Assembly: GCF_024385525.1 (NCBI RefSeq) | Contig: NZ_JANFLU010000010.1 | Coordinates: 248,001 to 312,000, forward strand | Source of the DNA: Arthrobacter sp. zg-Y238 | Lineage (GTDB): Bacteria; Actinomycetota; Actinomycetes; Actinomycetales; Micrococcaceae | Reading direction: 5' to 3' | DNA length: 64,000 nucleotides | In this document: in pieces, positions 54,961 to 62,539 of the stretch | Layout: every line of letters starts with the position of its first letter | Numbering within the stretch: the first letter of the stretch is position 1 | Translations under genes and position numbers: made by a program | Notes under the pieces: generated by a model | Database searches by the model: none | Told to the model about the DNA's origin: nothing | Seen by the model: only the letters and a program-made list of their open reading frames with translations

Positions 54961-56382
54961 CTACCGTGCCGCGGTCTCCAGGAGCCGGAGCCAGACTTCA
55001 CTGATCGTGGGATACGCCGGAACCGCATGCCAAAGCCGGTCGAGCGGTACTTCCCCGGCGATCGCAATGGTTGCCGCGTGCACCAGCTCGGTCACGTCAG
55101 GTCCGACGGCGGTGAACCCGACAATCGTGTTGGTGTCCTCATTGATGAGGATGCCTGCGCGGCCGGTATAGCCGTCGGCATGCAGTGAGGCGCCGGCAAC
55201 GGATCCAAGGTCGTATTCCACGGAACGGACCCGGATCCCGGCGTCGACGGCGCCGGCCAGGGTGAGGCCGGCGGAGGCAATCTCGGGGTCGGTGAAGATG
55301 ACCTGCGGAACTGCCCGGAGGTCGGCGGTCGCCGCATGACGCCCCCAGGGGAAGTCCTCGACGGGGGCGCCTGTTGCCCGTGCCACAATCGCGTCTCCCG
55401 CAGCCCGGGCCTGGTACTTCCCCTGGTGGGTGAGCAGCGCACGACCGTTGACGTCGCCCGCGGCGTAAAGCCAGCCGCCGTCGGGCACGGTGCCGTCGGG
55501 GCCGATCACCCGCAGCGTCTCATCCACGCTCAGCCAGCCGGAGGCCGCGAGCCCGAGGTGTTCAAGCCCGAGGTCGCCGGTGTTGGGCCTGCGTCCCGTG
55601 GCAACCAGGACCTCGTCGGCGTCGATACTCCCGCCGCCGGCCAGGGTTACGTGCACGGTGCCGCGCGCGTCGCGGGTCACCTCGCTCGGGCTTGCACCGA
55701 TCAGCACCCGCACTCCAGCGCTTTCCAAGGAGGCGACGACGTGCTCGGCGGCGTACGGCTCGACCCGCGGCAGGACGCCGTCGCGCGCGATGAGCGTCAC
55801 CGCGGCGCCCAGCGCGCTGAAGGCGGTCGCCATTTCCGTGCCGACGACGCCGCCGCCGATGATCGCGAGCCGCTCCGGGATTTTCTTCACGGACACCGCT
55901 TCACGGCTGGTCCACGGGGCAGCGTCCGCCAGTCCCGGGATCGGCGGCAGCGCCGCGCTGCTGCCGGTGGCGATGACGACGGCGTGCCGTGCCGTGATCG
56001 TGCTGACCGTGCCGTCCCGGCCGGTGACTTCCACGGTCCGCGGGGCACTGATCCGCCCGTGCCCGCGGACCAGGGTGATGCCGGCCTGTTGGAGCCACGC
56101 CACCTGGCCCTCGTCGTCCCAGTTCGAGGCGAACCGGTCCCGGCGGGCCAGCACCGCATCGACGTCGAGCCTGCCGGTTACTGCCGCGGCGGCACCGGGC
56201 AGCTGCCGGACCGCGCGGAGTGCGGCCGCGTCCCGCAGCAGCGCCTTGGTAGGCATGCATGCCCAGTAGGAGCACTCGCCGCCCACCAGCTCGGATTCGA
56301 CAATCACCGCACTGAGGCCGCCGGCAACTAGCCGGTCCGCAACGTTCTCCCCCACCGTACCGGCGCCGATAACAATAACGTC
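54961..56382 (-). pseudogene. FAD/NAD-dependent disulfide oxidoreductase (dihydrolipoyl dehydrogenase-like), 5' end split off by the mobile element
   Basis: A 464-residue body remains if translation begins at the GTG at 56355. It keeps the redox-active CX4C disulfide (GGECSYWACMPTK), the NAD site (IIGGGVVGTEMATAF), LYAAGDVNGRALLTH and a C-terminal dimer domain. The first residues, including the FAD GxGxxG motif (DVIVIGAGTVGENVADRL), lie partly upstream: GAGTV is encoded by 56353-56367 but no start codon exists between the in-frame stop inside the element and that GTG. The missing start is found at 61083-61102. The product starting at GTG 56355 would lack the first FAD-binding strand, so it is probably inactive. 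Class: dihydrolipoyl dehydrogenase/mercuric reductase superfamily, substrate unknown. Confidence 0.85.
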
Positions 56383-56408
56383 GGTGGTCTCAACCGGTCA
56401 ACGCACCG
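56383..56408 (+). repeat. Left terminal inverted repeat of the transposon
   Basis: 26 bp starting GGTGGTCTCAACCGGTCAA and ending CGCACCG, directly after target bases TC (56381-56382). It matches the right end inverted at 25 of 26 positions. The outermost bases overlap the coding frame of the split oxidoreductase and give it the false residues before its stop. Confidence 0.9.
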
Positions 56409-56421
56409 CCCGTGATCGGAT

Positions 56422-57606
56422 ATGAAAGTGATGGGAATGGTGCGTGATTATGGGTTTACTGCTGAGCAGCAGGATCAGCTGTGGGAATACTGGCGACGTG
56501 GAGACTCTCTACGGTCGATCGCTAGGAACCTGGGTACGAATACTCAGCGGGTGAGGAACTTCCTGCTGCAGTCCGGTGGTATTCGGTTGCCGGCATCGAA
56601 GCGCAGTGACCGGCACCTGTCGATGGCTGACAGGGAGGAAATATCCCGGGGTATCGCCGCCGGCCACTCAGCCGCCGTCATCGCTGAAAGCTTGGGGCGT
56701 GCGGCCTCAACGGTCTCGAGGGAGATCCGCCGCAATGGCGGGCGTGAGAACTACCGTGCTGTGAGTGCTGATCAGCGCGCGGTGTTGCTGGCGAAGCGGC
56801 CAAAGCCGCAGCGGCTGGATGTGAACCATATGCTGCTCATCGTGGTGGCCTTCAAGCTGGGGCAGGACTGGTCACCGGAGCAGATTTCCCAGTGGCTACG
56901 CCGCACGTACCCGGAGGATGCCTCGATGCGGTTGTCGCACGAAGCGATCTACCGGTCCATCTACATCGCTGAGCGCAAAGCCCTCGCGCGATGCCTGGTC
57001 CGGCCGTCGCATCATCTGCGGTCGGGACGCACGATGCGCATTCCAAGGGCCCCTCGGGTAAGCAACAGGGGACGCCTGAAGAAAATGGTCTCCATCCACC
57101 GCCGCCCAACTGACATCGAACAACGGACTGAGATCGGTCATTGGGAGGGCGATTTGGTGATGGGTGCACGCCCATCTGCTATCGCAACCCTCGTTGATCG
57201 CAAGACCCGGTATGTCCGGCTGGTACAGCTGCCCAATGGAATCAAAGCCGACGTCGTCCGGACCGCCCTGACATCAACCTTCCGCGGGCTACCGGCTGAG
57301 CAACGGCTGTCCCTGACCTGGGACCGGGGACGCGAGCTGGCTGAGCATCAGGAGCTCACGGCCGAGCTGGGCCTGCCCGTATACTTCTGCGATAAACGCA
57401 GCCCCTGCCAACGCGGAACGAACGAAAACACCAACAGGCTCCTACGCCAATATCTACCCAAGAACGGTGACCTTCGTCAGTTCAGCCAGCAGGACCTCAA
57501 TGAGATAGCAGACAGGATCAACACAAGACCACGAAAGGTACTGGACTGGGCAACCTCCTCAGATGCGTTCAACCCCTCAGCAAGGGCCCCTGCTCCAGTC
57601 CTATAA
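56422..57606 (+). CDS. IS30 family transposase
   Basis: A 394-aa DDE transposase. An N-terminal HTH region (residues 10-50, FTAEQQDQLWEYWRRGDSLR) and the second HTH (LSMADREEISRGIAAGHSAA then VSREIRRNGG) bind the terminal repeats. The rve-type catalytic core runs from about 225 to 380 with the triad Asp244 (GHWEGDLVMG), Asp301 (LTWDRGREL) and Glu335 (RGTNENTNRLLRQY), the spacing of the IS30 family. The C-terminal INTRPRKVLDWATSSDAF is also typical. Length is normal and no frameshift is seen, so it could be active. It starts 14 bp inside the left terminal repeat. Confidence 0.94.
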   Translation: MKVMGMVRDYGFTAEQQDQLWEYWRRGDSLRSIARNLGTNTQRVRNFLLQSGGIRLPASKRSDRHLSMADREEISRGIAAGHSAAVIAESLGRAASTVSREIRRNGGRENYRAVSADQRAVLLAKRPKPQRLDVNHMLLIVVAFKLGQDWSPEQISQWLRRTYPEDASMRLSHEAIYRSIYIAERKALARCLVRPSHHLRSGRTMRIPRAPRVSNRGRLKKMVSIHRRPTDIEQRTEIGHWEGDLVMGARPSAIATLVDRKTRYVRLVQLPNGIKADVVRTALTSTFRGLPAEQRLSLTWDRGRELAEHQELTAELGLPVYFCDKRSPCQRGTNENTNRLLRQYLPKNGDLRQFSQQDLNEIADRINTRPRKVLDWATSSDAFNPSARAPAPVL

Positions 57607-57610
57607 AAGG

Positions 57611-57793
57611 ATGGTTATCCGCTTCGTAGCGGAGCCTGCGGGCCTCGACGCTCAGAAGCTGACGCCCGTGGAAACGGCCGACCTGATCCAGCAGGTTGCA
57701 GAGCTCTATCCGGCCCAGCGGAGACGCCTTGATCACGTGATCTGGCGCCATGTTTACGGGCGGGATACGGTCAAGGCCGATGAGTTGGTCTAG
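57611..57793 (+). CDS. Small unknown protein in the transposon
   Basis: A 60-aa frame (MVIRFVAEPAGLDAQKLTPV) that begins 5 bp after the transposase stop, with AAAGG just before the ATG. It contains LTPVETADLIQQVAELYPAQ, RRRLDHVIWRHVYGRD, an Arg/His-rich helical pattern. It could be a true small gene or the 3' remnant of a longer protein truncated when the transposase end was joined here. I recognise no family. Confidence 0.45.
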   Translation: MVIRFVAEPAGLDAQKLTPVETADLIQQVAELYPAQRRRLDHVIWRHVYGRDTVKADELV

Positions 57794-57821
57794 CATCGCT
57801 ACTGTTGCGAGACGAGGTCTC

Positions 57822-58193
57822 ATGGTTGAAGAATGGCGGATGACCATCTCCGACCATGACACGTACATCGCTGCGGCTCCGGAACAGTTCCGCCCACTGC
57901 TGACCACGTTGCGTGCTCAGCTCGCGCGTACCCTGCCGGACGCGGAAGAGGTCATTGAGTACAACATGCCGGGGTTCCGAATTGGACGATCGATTGTCGC
58001 CAGTTACGCCGCCTTCAGTAAGCAATGCGGCCTTTATCTCGCCCCAGGCGCCATCACCGCTCATGCCGAAGACATCGCCGCCGCCGGGCTGAAGGCCACC
58101 AAAACCGGCATCAAATTTCCCGTGAACAAACCCATCCCTGACGACCTCGTCGAACAGCTCGCCCTAACCTCGCGGAAGGACGTTGGGCTGTAA
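57822..58193 (+). CDS. DUF1801 (YdhG/iron-chaperone-like) protein
   Basis: A 123-aa protein with the DUF1801 layout: DHDTYIAAAPEQFRPLLTTL, R-AQLARTLPDAEEVIEYNM, PGFRIGRSIVASYAAFSKQC, GLYLAPGAITAHAEDIAAAG, TKTGIKFPVNKPIPDDLVEQ. Family members are described as iron chaperones or general stress proteins and are common passengers in mobile DNA. GACGAGG stands before the ATG at 57822 (MVEEWRMTISDHDTY); a start at 57840 is possible. Confidence 0.85.
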   Translation: MVEEWRMTISDHDTYIAAAPEQFRPLLTTLRAQLARTLPDAEEVIEYNMPGFRIGRSIVASYAAFSKQCGLYLAPGAITAHAEDIAAAGLKATKTGIKFPVNKPIPDDLVEQLALTSRKDVGL

Positions 58194-58238
58194 CGCTGTG
58201 GACGATCCTTCTGCGGGACATCTGTGGTGTCGGGGCCG

Positions 58239-58547
58239 CTACTCGTCGTATTCCACGTCAGCGAAGGCTTTGACCTCTGATCGAAGTTGCTCCGCGATAC
58301 TGGCACCCTCAGCCTTCCATTCACGTTCCTTGGCGCGTGAACTCCAACCGTTTTCATAAAGGTTCTCGGCATCCCAGGCGTCGTACCAAGCGCGAAGTCG
58401 GTCAGTTAGGGTTTCTGACAGCCCGAAGTCTGCCGGCTCCATTGTGTATTTGCTCGGGTGGCCGGGGGTGCTGTTCTCCCAAAGTGGCCACCGGTGCCCG
58501 TAGTCAGGAAACAGGCGGATGACTCGACGGGCGGGGTCGTCTGGCAT
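58239..58547 (-). CDS. Conserved hypothetical protein in the transposon
   Basis: A 102-aa soluble protein (MPDDPARRVIRLFPDYGHRW) with PLWENSTPGHPSKYTMEPAD, FGLSETLTDRLRAWYDAWDA and an acidic/basic helical end. Proteins with this Y-G-x-x-W-P-L-W-E...DFGLS...L...W pattern occur in many Actinobacteria as short unknown proteins. No function can be given. The frame on the opposite strand is a shadow. It is convergent with the DUF1801 gene. Confidence 0.7.
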   Translation of the reverse strand: MPDDPARRVIRLFPDYGHRWPLWENSTPGHPSKYTMEPADFGLSETLTDRLRAWYDAWDAENLYENGWSSRAKEREWKAEGASIAEQLRSEVKAFADVEYDE

Positions 58548-58696
58548 GACCAAATACTAGCCCCAAGCGGGCATCCTAATGCCGGCCTTCCGGTGTTGAT
58601 CGGACTGCCTGTAAGCCGATCCTCCACCGCTCGCCCTCGTCGTCCGCAGGATCAACGTGGTCATTTCTTCCCGGAACAGCTGGGTTGATTGAGTAA

Positions 58697-59203
58697 TTAG
58701 CTTTTCTCGGAGGCACTACCAGACAGCAAGTTGGAAACAACAGAGGTCTTGGACTGCGTGTAGTCATCCCAGTTTCTTGCTGCTTTCGCGGCGCCGACCT
58801 TGGTATGAAGGTATTCAGCACGGGCGCTTTCGTCGGACCTGAGTAGATCACGAAAGCTAATGCGCCTGCGCCACGGCAGGCTTTCGTATTCCACTACATG
58901 AACAATGTAGGTACGGGATGATCTGGAAGGATGACTAAGCCAACAATGGTGATCGCGTTCACCTTCAAGATCGAACCCGATCGTGGCGAGATGCTGTGAA
59001 ACGCTGCTGACTCTATCTGCTTCGACACCAACAAGGATGTCCACAACATCCTTGGCAGGAAGATCAGGCACGGCAGTGGAACCAATGTGCTCCAGATGGA
59101 CACCGTGGACCTGTTGACGGATCTTGTCCATCATTTCAGCCGCCATTCCCGTCCATTCGGAGTAGCGGCTCGGAACGAGGAAAACAGGTTGATCGGGTGT
59201 CAT
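58697..59203 (-). CDS. GrpB family protein (UPF0157)
   Basis: A 168-aa nucleotidyltransferase-fold protein: HLEHIGSTAVPDLPAKDVVD followed by ILVGV, the GrpB signature (H-x-G-S-T-S/A-V-P-x-x-x-K-x-x-D-x-x), then GERDHHCWLSHPSRSSRTYI and LPWRRRISFRDLLRSDESAR. The Gly-Ser and Asp pairs resemble the active site of the nucleotidyltransferase superfamily. A role in dephospho-CoA metabolism is claimed for some fusions, but free GrpB proteins have no proven activity. Often found in mobile regions. ATG at 59203; upstream extension adds 20 residues without family similarity. Confidence 0.88.
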   Translation of the reverse strand: MTPDQPVFLVPSRYSEWTGMAAEMMDKIRQQVHGVHLEHIGSTAVPDLPAKDVVDILVGVEADRVSSVSQHLATIGFDLEGERDHHCWLSHPSRSSRTYIVHVVEYESLPWRRRISFRDLLRSDESARAEYLHTKVGAAKAARNWDDYTQSKTSVVSNLLSGSASEKS

Positions 59204-59546
59204 GGAGTCATCTTTGCATAGGCCCCATCCTGGCTGCTGCAGGCGCTGTAGAACAAGCTTCACCCAGTGCTTAGCGGATCCTCCAGTGGTCAGCGGCGAA
59301 GCAGGCGTTATGGCTCACCGCTGACGTCGCATTCAGCCTAGTCAACTGCCTTGGATGGCCGCGGTTTAACGACGGTCAAGGGCGCTAGACGTAACGAGGG
59401 ATCCAGCTGCCTGAACAATCAACGGCATGGAAGGATCGTTTTCGTGCCAACAATCCATTTTTTATCTCGCTGTTTGTTCCCGGTAAGGCTTGGGGCCATC
59501 CATGTATGCTCGTCACCAATCTAGCGCTGCTTTGAAGGGGATAAAT

Positions 59547-60281
59547 GTGACGATGAAGTTGGACTGGTCCGGGCTGGTCAATGCCAGAGATCTTGGTGGA
59601 ATCCCGCTGGAGGGCGGCGGTTACACAGTTGCAGGGGCTTTTGCGCGCTCGGACCATCCCCTGATGCTTACGCCGACAGGGTGGGAACAACTGGCCTCTT
59701 ACGGTATTCGCACGATCGTTTCTCTGGAGACAGGAGGCCTGGAAGGAGAAGCCGCCCTACGTGCAAACCGCCCCGTTGAAGTCCCTGAGGGCATATCGGC
59801 GGAGCTGCTTCGCTTGCCGATCGAAGACGGATCCGACGACGACTTTATGGAACGGTGGGCGCGTACAGGCCTTTGGGCAACCCCCCTGTATTTCAAAGAC
59901 GCCCTGGAACGCTGGCCCGATCTGTACGGCTCCGCCCTGAATGCATTTGCTGACGCAGAGCGGCCAGTTCTTTTGCACTGCGGTCGTGGCCACGACAGGA
60001 CGGGCATCATGTCGCTGCTCCTGCTCACCCTCGCCGGCGCCACAGCAGAAGGAATTGCAGAGGACTATCTTCTCAGCGCCCGCAATCTCCAAGCGCGCGA
60101 ACCAGGCGCCGCGGAAAAACTGGATACTGCCCTACAACGGGCCGACACAACGGCCCTAGAAAGCATCCAGGCTGCGATGGCTGTGGTCACCGACGACTGG
60201 TTGGGTGCAGCCGGCGTCATGGAGGAAGTACCAGCGATCATCAAATCGTCCTTGCTCGGAGCTGAGACGCAGTCCTTTTAA
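59547..60281 (+). CDS. Tyrosine-phosphatase-like protein (Y_phosphatase3 family)
   Basis: A 244-aa cytoplasmic phosphatase of the actinobacterial/fungal dual-specificity type. The N-terminus shows LVNARDLGGIPLEGGGYTVA, with the conserved Asp after NxRDLGG, and AFARSDHPLMLTPTGWEQLA. The P-loop is HCGRGHDRTG with Cys145 and Arg151, typical CX5R. The C-terminal 70 residues form a helical cap (AGATAEGIAEDYLLSARNLQ). Such enzymes dephosphorylate phospho-Tyr or phospho-amino-glycosides. GAAGGGG stands before the GTG at 59547; ATG 59553 is an alternative. A passenger of the transposon. Confidence 0.88.
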   Translation: MTMKLDWSGLVNARDLGGIPLEGGGYTVAGAFARSDHPLMLTPTGWEQLASYGIRTIVSLETGGLEGEAALRANRPVEVPEGISAELLRLPIEDGSDDDFMERWARTGLWATPLYFKDALERWPDLYGSALNAFADAERPVLLHCGRGHDRTGIMSLLLLTLAGATAEGIAEDYLLSARNLQAREPGAAEKLDTALQRADTTALESIQAAMAVVTDDWLGAAGVMEEVPAIIKSSLLGAETQSF

Positions 60282-60297
60282 TAGAAGGGCCGCTACC

Positions 60298-60427
60298 GAC
60301 CGTTCTATGGAGTGAAGCACCGTAGAACGGTCCCTCACCGTGCTCTTATGCGCTCCAGCACAGCTTCATATATCCATTGACATCGCCGATGTACGCAAGA
60401 CCAGTACGGTGAAATGCACGGTGAGGG
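60298..60427. promoter_or_regulatory. Candidate res/recombination site and terminator region before the serine recombinase
   Basis: Two overlapping inverted-repeat pairs occur in the 170-bp gap. GACCGTTCTA (60298-60307) pairs with TAGAACGGTC (60323-60332), a possible terminator of the phosphatase gene. CCCTCACCGTGC (60332-60343) pairs with GCACGGTGAGGG (60416-60427), 73 bp apart, a possible paired binding site for the recombinase. Between them lie AT-rich promoter-like bases (TTCATATATCCATTGACA). Recombinase genes of this size are often preceded by their res site. Confidence 0.45.
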
Positions 60428-60451
60428 CACCTTATCTGAAACACTGTCCGG

Positions 60452-61042
60452 GTGAAGATTGGATATGCACGCGTCTCGACCAACGAACAAGACCTCACCT
60501 CTCAGCGGGACGGTTTGGCGGTCCTCGGAGTTGACCCCGAGAACATCTATGTCGATCACGGACTCACTGGGACAAACCGCACGCGGCCAGGATTGCGTGA
60601 GGCCATGGCTGCCGTCAGATCCGGGGACACTCTGGTTGTTACCAAACTCGACCGACTCGCGCGCTCCCTTCCTGACGCACGCGACATTGCCGACGAGCTC
60701 ACACGCAAGGGCGTATCACTGAGCCTGGGTGCCAGCGTCTACGACCCCACGGATCCCGTTGGGCGTCTTCTCTTTAACGTCCTCGGCATGGTCGCTGAAT
60801 TCGAGGCCGATCTCATTCGCATGAGGACCCGTGAGGGCATGGCCGTCGCCAAAGCCAAGGGGCGGCTGCGGGGGAAGACGCCGAAGCTATCTGCTTCACA
60901 GCGCCGGCACTTACTCGAGCTGCACGACAAAGGCGAGCACACCCAGGCCGAACTCGCTGAACTATTCTCAGTCTCTCGAACGACGATCTACCGTGAAGTG
61001 CAGCGACGAGCAATCGCGGCCATGCCACAGCCCCGTCAATAA
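60452..61042 (+). CDS. Serine recombinase (resolvase/invertase type)
   Basis: A 196-aa site-specific recombinase (GTG start, VKIGYARVSTNEQDLTSQRD). Catalytic Ser9 lies in YARVS; Arg residues in KLDRLARSL complete the active site. The N-terminal domain ends with the E helix (FEADLIRMRTREGMAVAKAK), and the C-terminal HTH is LHDKGEHTQAELAELFSVSR followed by TTIYREV. The length is that of Tn3-type resolvases or DNA invertases, not large serine integrases. Its place just inside the right terminal repeat of the IS30-type element suggests it resolves cointegrates or acts on an internal site. Confidence 0.93.
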   Translation: MKIGYARVSTNEQDLTSQRDGLAVLGVDPENIYVDHGLTGTNRTRPGLREAMAAVRSGDTLVVTKLDRLARSLPDARDIADELTRKGVSLSLGASVYDPTDPVGRLLFNVLGMVAEFEADLIRMRTREGMAVAKAKGRLRGKTPKLSASQRRHLLELHDKGEHTQAELAELFSVSRTTIYREVQRRAIAAMPQPRQ

Positions 61043-61056
61043 AATTGGTTTGACCA

Positions 61057-61082
61057 CGGTGCATTGACCGGTTGAGACCACC
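61057..61082 (-). repeat. Right terminal inverted repeat of the transposon
   Basis: 26 bp ending GGTTGAGACCACC, followed by target bases TC at 61083-61084. Inverted match to the left end at 25 of 26 positions (one A/G difference in the inner half). Confidence 0.9.
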
Positions 61083-61102
61083 TCCGTAACGGTCCCGGTC
61101 AT
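61083..61102 (-). pseudogene. Detached 5' end of the split oxidoreductase gene
   Basis: The minus strand reads ATGACCGGGACCGTTACGGA, the start codon and first 20 nt of a gene whose ATG overlaps the stop of the upstream membrane-protein gene (ATGA). Joined to 56380 downwards, it continues in frame to give MTGTVTDVIVIGAGTVGEN, a textbook FAD-binding N-terminus. It is left here as an orphan start by the insertion. Confidence 0.85.
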
Positions 61103-61662
61103 CGTGTGCCGGCCTTCGCAAGACGCTGCAGCCGGATCGCGGAGAGGAGGAAGAACACGCCGCCGAGGGTGGCGTATCCCGCGACACCGGTGAGGGCCGC
61201 TGCGGAAGTGTCGGACATCAGAATGAATCCGGTGCCGGCGAGGCTGGAGATGCCGCCGCTGAGAATCATCGGCCACTGCCCGCCCAGCCGCAGGCGGGAA
61301 ATGGCAACGGCGAGCTGGACGGCGCCCGCGGTAATAGCCCAGACACCCCAGACAACCAGCACGGCGGGCACCCCCGAGGTGACGGCCACACCGAGGGCGA
61401 CGGCGGTCAGCAGGCTAAGCGCCATATTCACCAGGAGCAGCGGGCCGGGACGGGTGGCGCGGGAGGCGCGGTGGTCGACGACGGCGGCCGCGACGTCGAA
61501 CAGCGGGTAGAGGATGAGCAGGGCGATGCTGAGGGGTCCGAGGGTGGAGGCGGTCAGGGCAATGAGGACTGCCCAGACGATGGCGAATCCGAAGCGGACG
61601 AAGTACAGCTTCCGTAGGACCGGTGAGATCGCCGGTGGGGTCTGGGTGGTTGATGTGGTCAT
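61099..61662 (-). CDS. DUF308/HdeD-like membrane protein
   Basis: A 187-aa protein (MTTSTTQTPPAISPVLRKLY) with six short helices between residues 20 and 175, arranged as three pairs as in HdeD/DUF308 proteins. A conserved pattern of LFDVAAAVVDHRASRATRPG and WAITAGAVQLAVAISRLRLG GQWPM-type loops is present. It overlaps the former start of the disulfide oxidoreductase by 4 bp (ATGA), showing that the two genes were translationally coupled before the insertion. Function unknown, possibly membrane stress. It is downstream of the alpha/beta hydrolase gene (56 bp). Confidence 0.8.
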   Translation of the reverse strand: MTTSTTQTPPAISPVLRKLYFVRFGFAIVWAVLIALTASTLGPLSIALLILYPLFDVAAAVVDHRASRATRPGPLLLVNMALSLLTAVALGVAVTSGVPAVLVVWGVWAITAGAVQLAVAISRLRLGGQWPMILSGGISSLAGTGFILMSDTSAAALTGVAGYATLGGVFFLLSAIRLQRLAKAGTR

Positions 61663-61718
61663 GATGTTCCGTTCTGTTTGAAGTGTTTGAAAGCGGGAAG
61701 GGGGTGTCTGGTGAGGGG

Positions 61719-62474
61719 TCATCGGACGGTTACCGCCGACGTCGCGGCCTGGAGAATGAGACCCGCGACGGTCGAGGGACGACTGACCATGACGGCATGG
61801 GAGGCCTCGACCTCTATGACGGCCGCGTCGGTCCGGCGGGCCATCATCCGCTGCACCTCCGGGTCGATGGCCCGATCCGCCGTGGTGACGAGTACATAGG
61901 CCGGCACGGTGCGGAAGGCCTCCCGGCTGATCGGTTCCGCTACCGCACGGACGTTTGCAGGACGCTGGACGATGCCGAGGACACCAGCCGTGCGCTGGTC
62001 GACGTCGGCCGCAAAGGCTGCGCGGAAACCCTCCGGGCTGATGTGCACCTCAGGCCCGCTTGGTGTTTCGACTGTCACCAAGGGCAGCGGGGTCGATGAT
62101 TGTGCGGCCAGCTGGCCGACCGTCTCCCCCGCGATCGGGATAAATGCCGCGACGTAGACGAGGGCCTGCACGTCCACGGTACTCGTATCGATGTTCGTGA
62201 TGACTGCACCGCCGTACCAATGGCCGACGAGCACCACGGGACCCTCGATCGCTGCCAGGTAGCTGGCCAGGTAGGCCGTGTCATGCTCCACGCCGCGCAG
62301 CGGGTTCGCAACGGCCCGGACCGGGAATCCGGCATGCAGGAGTTCGTTGATCACCGGCTCCCAGCTGGAGGAATCGGCCCACGCGCCGTGCACAAGCACG
62401 ATGGTCGGCAATCCCTGGTTTTCGCCGGCGTCGGAATCAGTAGTGGTTCCCAGTCGAGATGAACTGTTCAACAT
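61719..62474 (-). CDS. Alpha/beta hydrolase with Trp in place of the nucleophile Ser
   Basis: A 251-aa protein of the pimeloyl-ACP-esterase-like/HNL-type hydrolase family: TIVLVHGAWADSSSWEPVIN, then VVLVGHWYGGAVITNID where the family has GHSYGG. Residue 86 is Trp (codon TGG at 62219-62217 on the minus strand), one base from the expected TCG. The acid (TTADRAIDPEVQ) and base (EASHAVMVSRP) residues are retained. Catalysis by a Ser nucleophile is therefore lost or changed; a sequencing error is possible. It begins the operon that includes the DUF308-like protein and the split oxidoreductase, divergent from a TetR gene. Confidence 0.88.
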   Translation of the reverse strand: MLNSSSRLGTTTDSDAGENQGLPTIVLVHGAWADSSSWEPVINELLHAGFPVRAVANPLRGVEHDTAYLASYLAAIEGPVVLVGHWYGGAVITNIDTSTVDVQALVYVAAFIPIAGETVGQLAAQSSTPLPLVTVETPSGPEVHISPEGFRAAFAADVDQRTAGVLGIVQRPANVRAVAEPISREAFRTVPAYVLVTTADRAIDPEVQRMMARRTDAAVIEVEASHAVMVSRPSTVAGLILQAATSAVTVR

Positions 62475-62539
62475 TTCACATGTCCTTTCGTAGTAGTTGA
62501 AGCCGTCCGGCGTCCGTACGGACAGCGGACGGCCCGCTG

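Larger units (their letters stand above)
56383..61082 (+). mobile_element. 4.7-kb IS30-family transposon with serine recombinase and passenger genes
   Basis: Terminal inverted repeats of 26 bp (56383-56408 and 61057-61082) are identical at 25 positions and begin GGTGGTCTCAACCGG. The element is flanked by TC at 56381-56382 and 61083-61084, a 2-bp target duplication. It is 4,700 bp long. Gene order from the left: IS30-type transposase (+), small unknown protein (+), DUF1801 protein (+), unknown protein (-), GrpB family (-), Tyr-phosphatase-like protein (+), serine recombinase (+). No second IR copy occurs directly behind the transposase, so this is not a plain IS30 with a separate insertion beside it. 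Removing the element and one TC restores an intact gene (see the split oxidoreductase). That is strong evidence for its exact limits and that it moved as one unit. Confidence 0.88.

Noticed and set aside
56852-57175. Short antisense frames inside the transposase gene as possible regulators
   Set aside because: No ribosome site or motif; composition follows the transposase codons.
57600-57860. A right terminal repeat directly behind the IS30 transposase, which would make it a simple insertion sequence
   Set aside because: I looked for GGTTGAGACC and close variants here and found none; the only matching inverted copy is at 61057-61082.
60452-61042. Phage or integrative-element serine integrase
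   Set aside because: At 196 residues it lacks the large C-terminal domain of serine integrases, and no phage genes are around.
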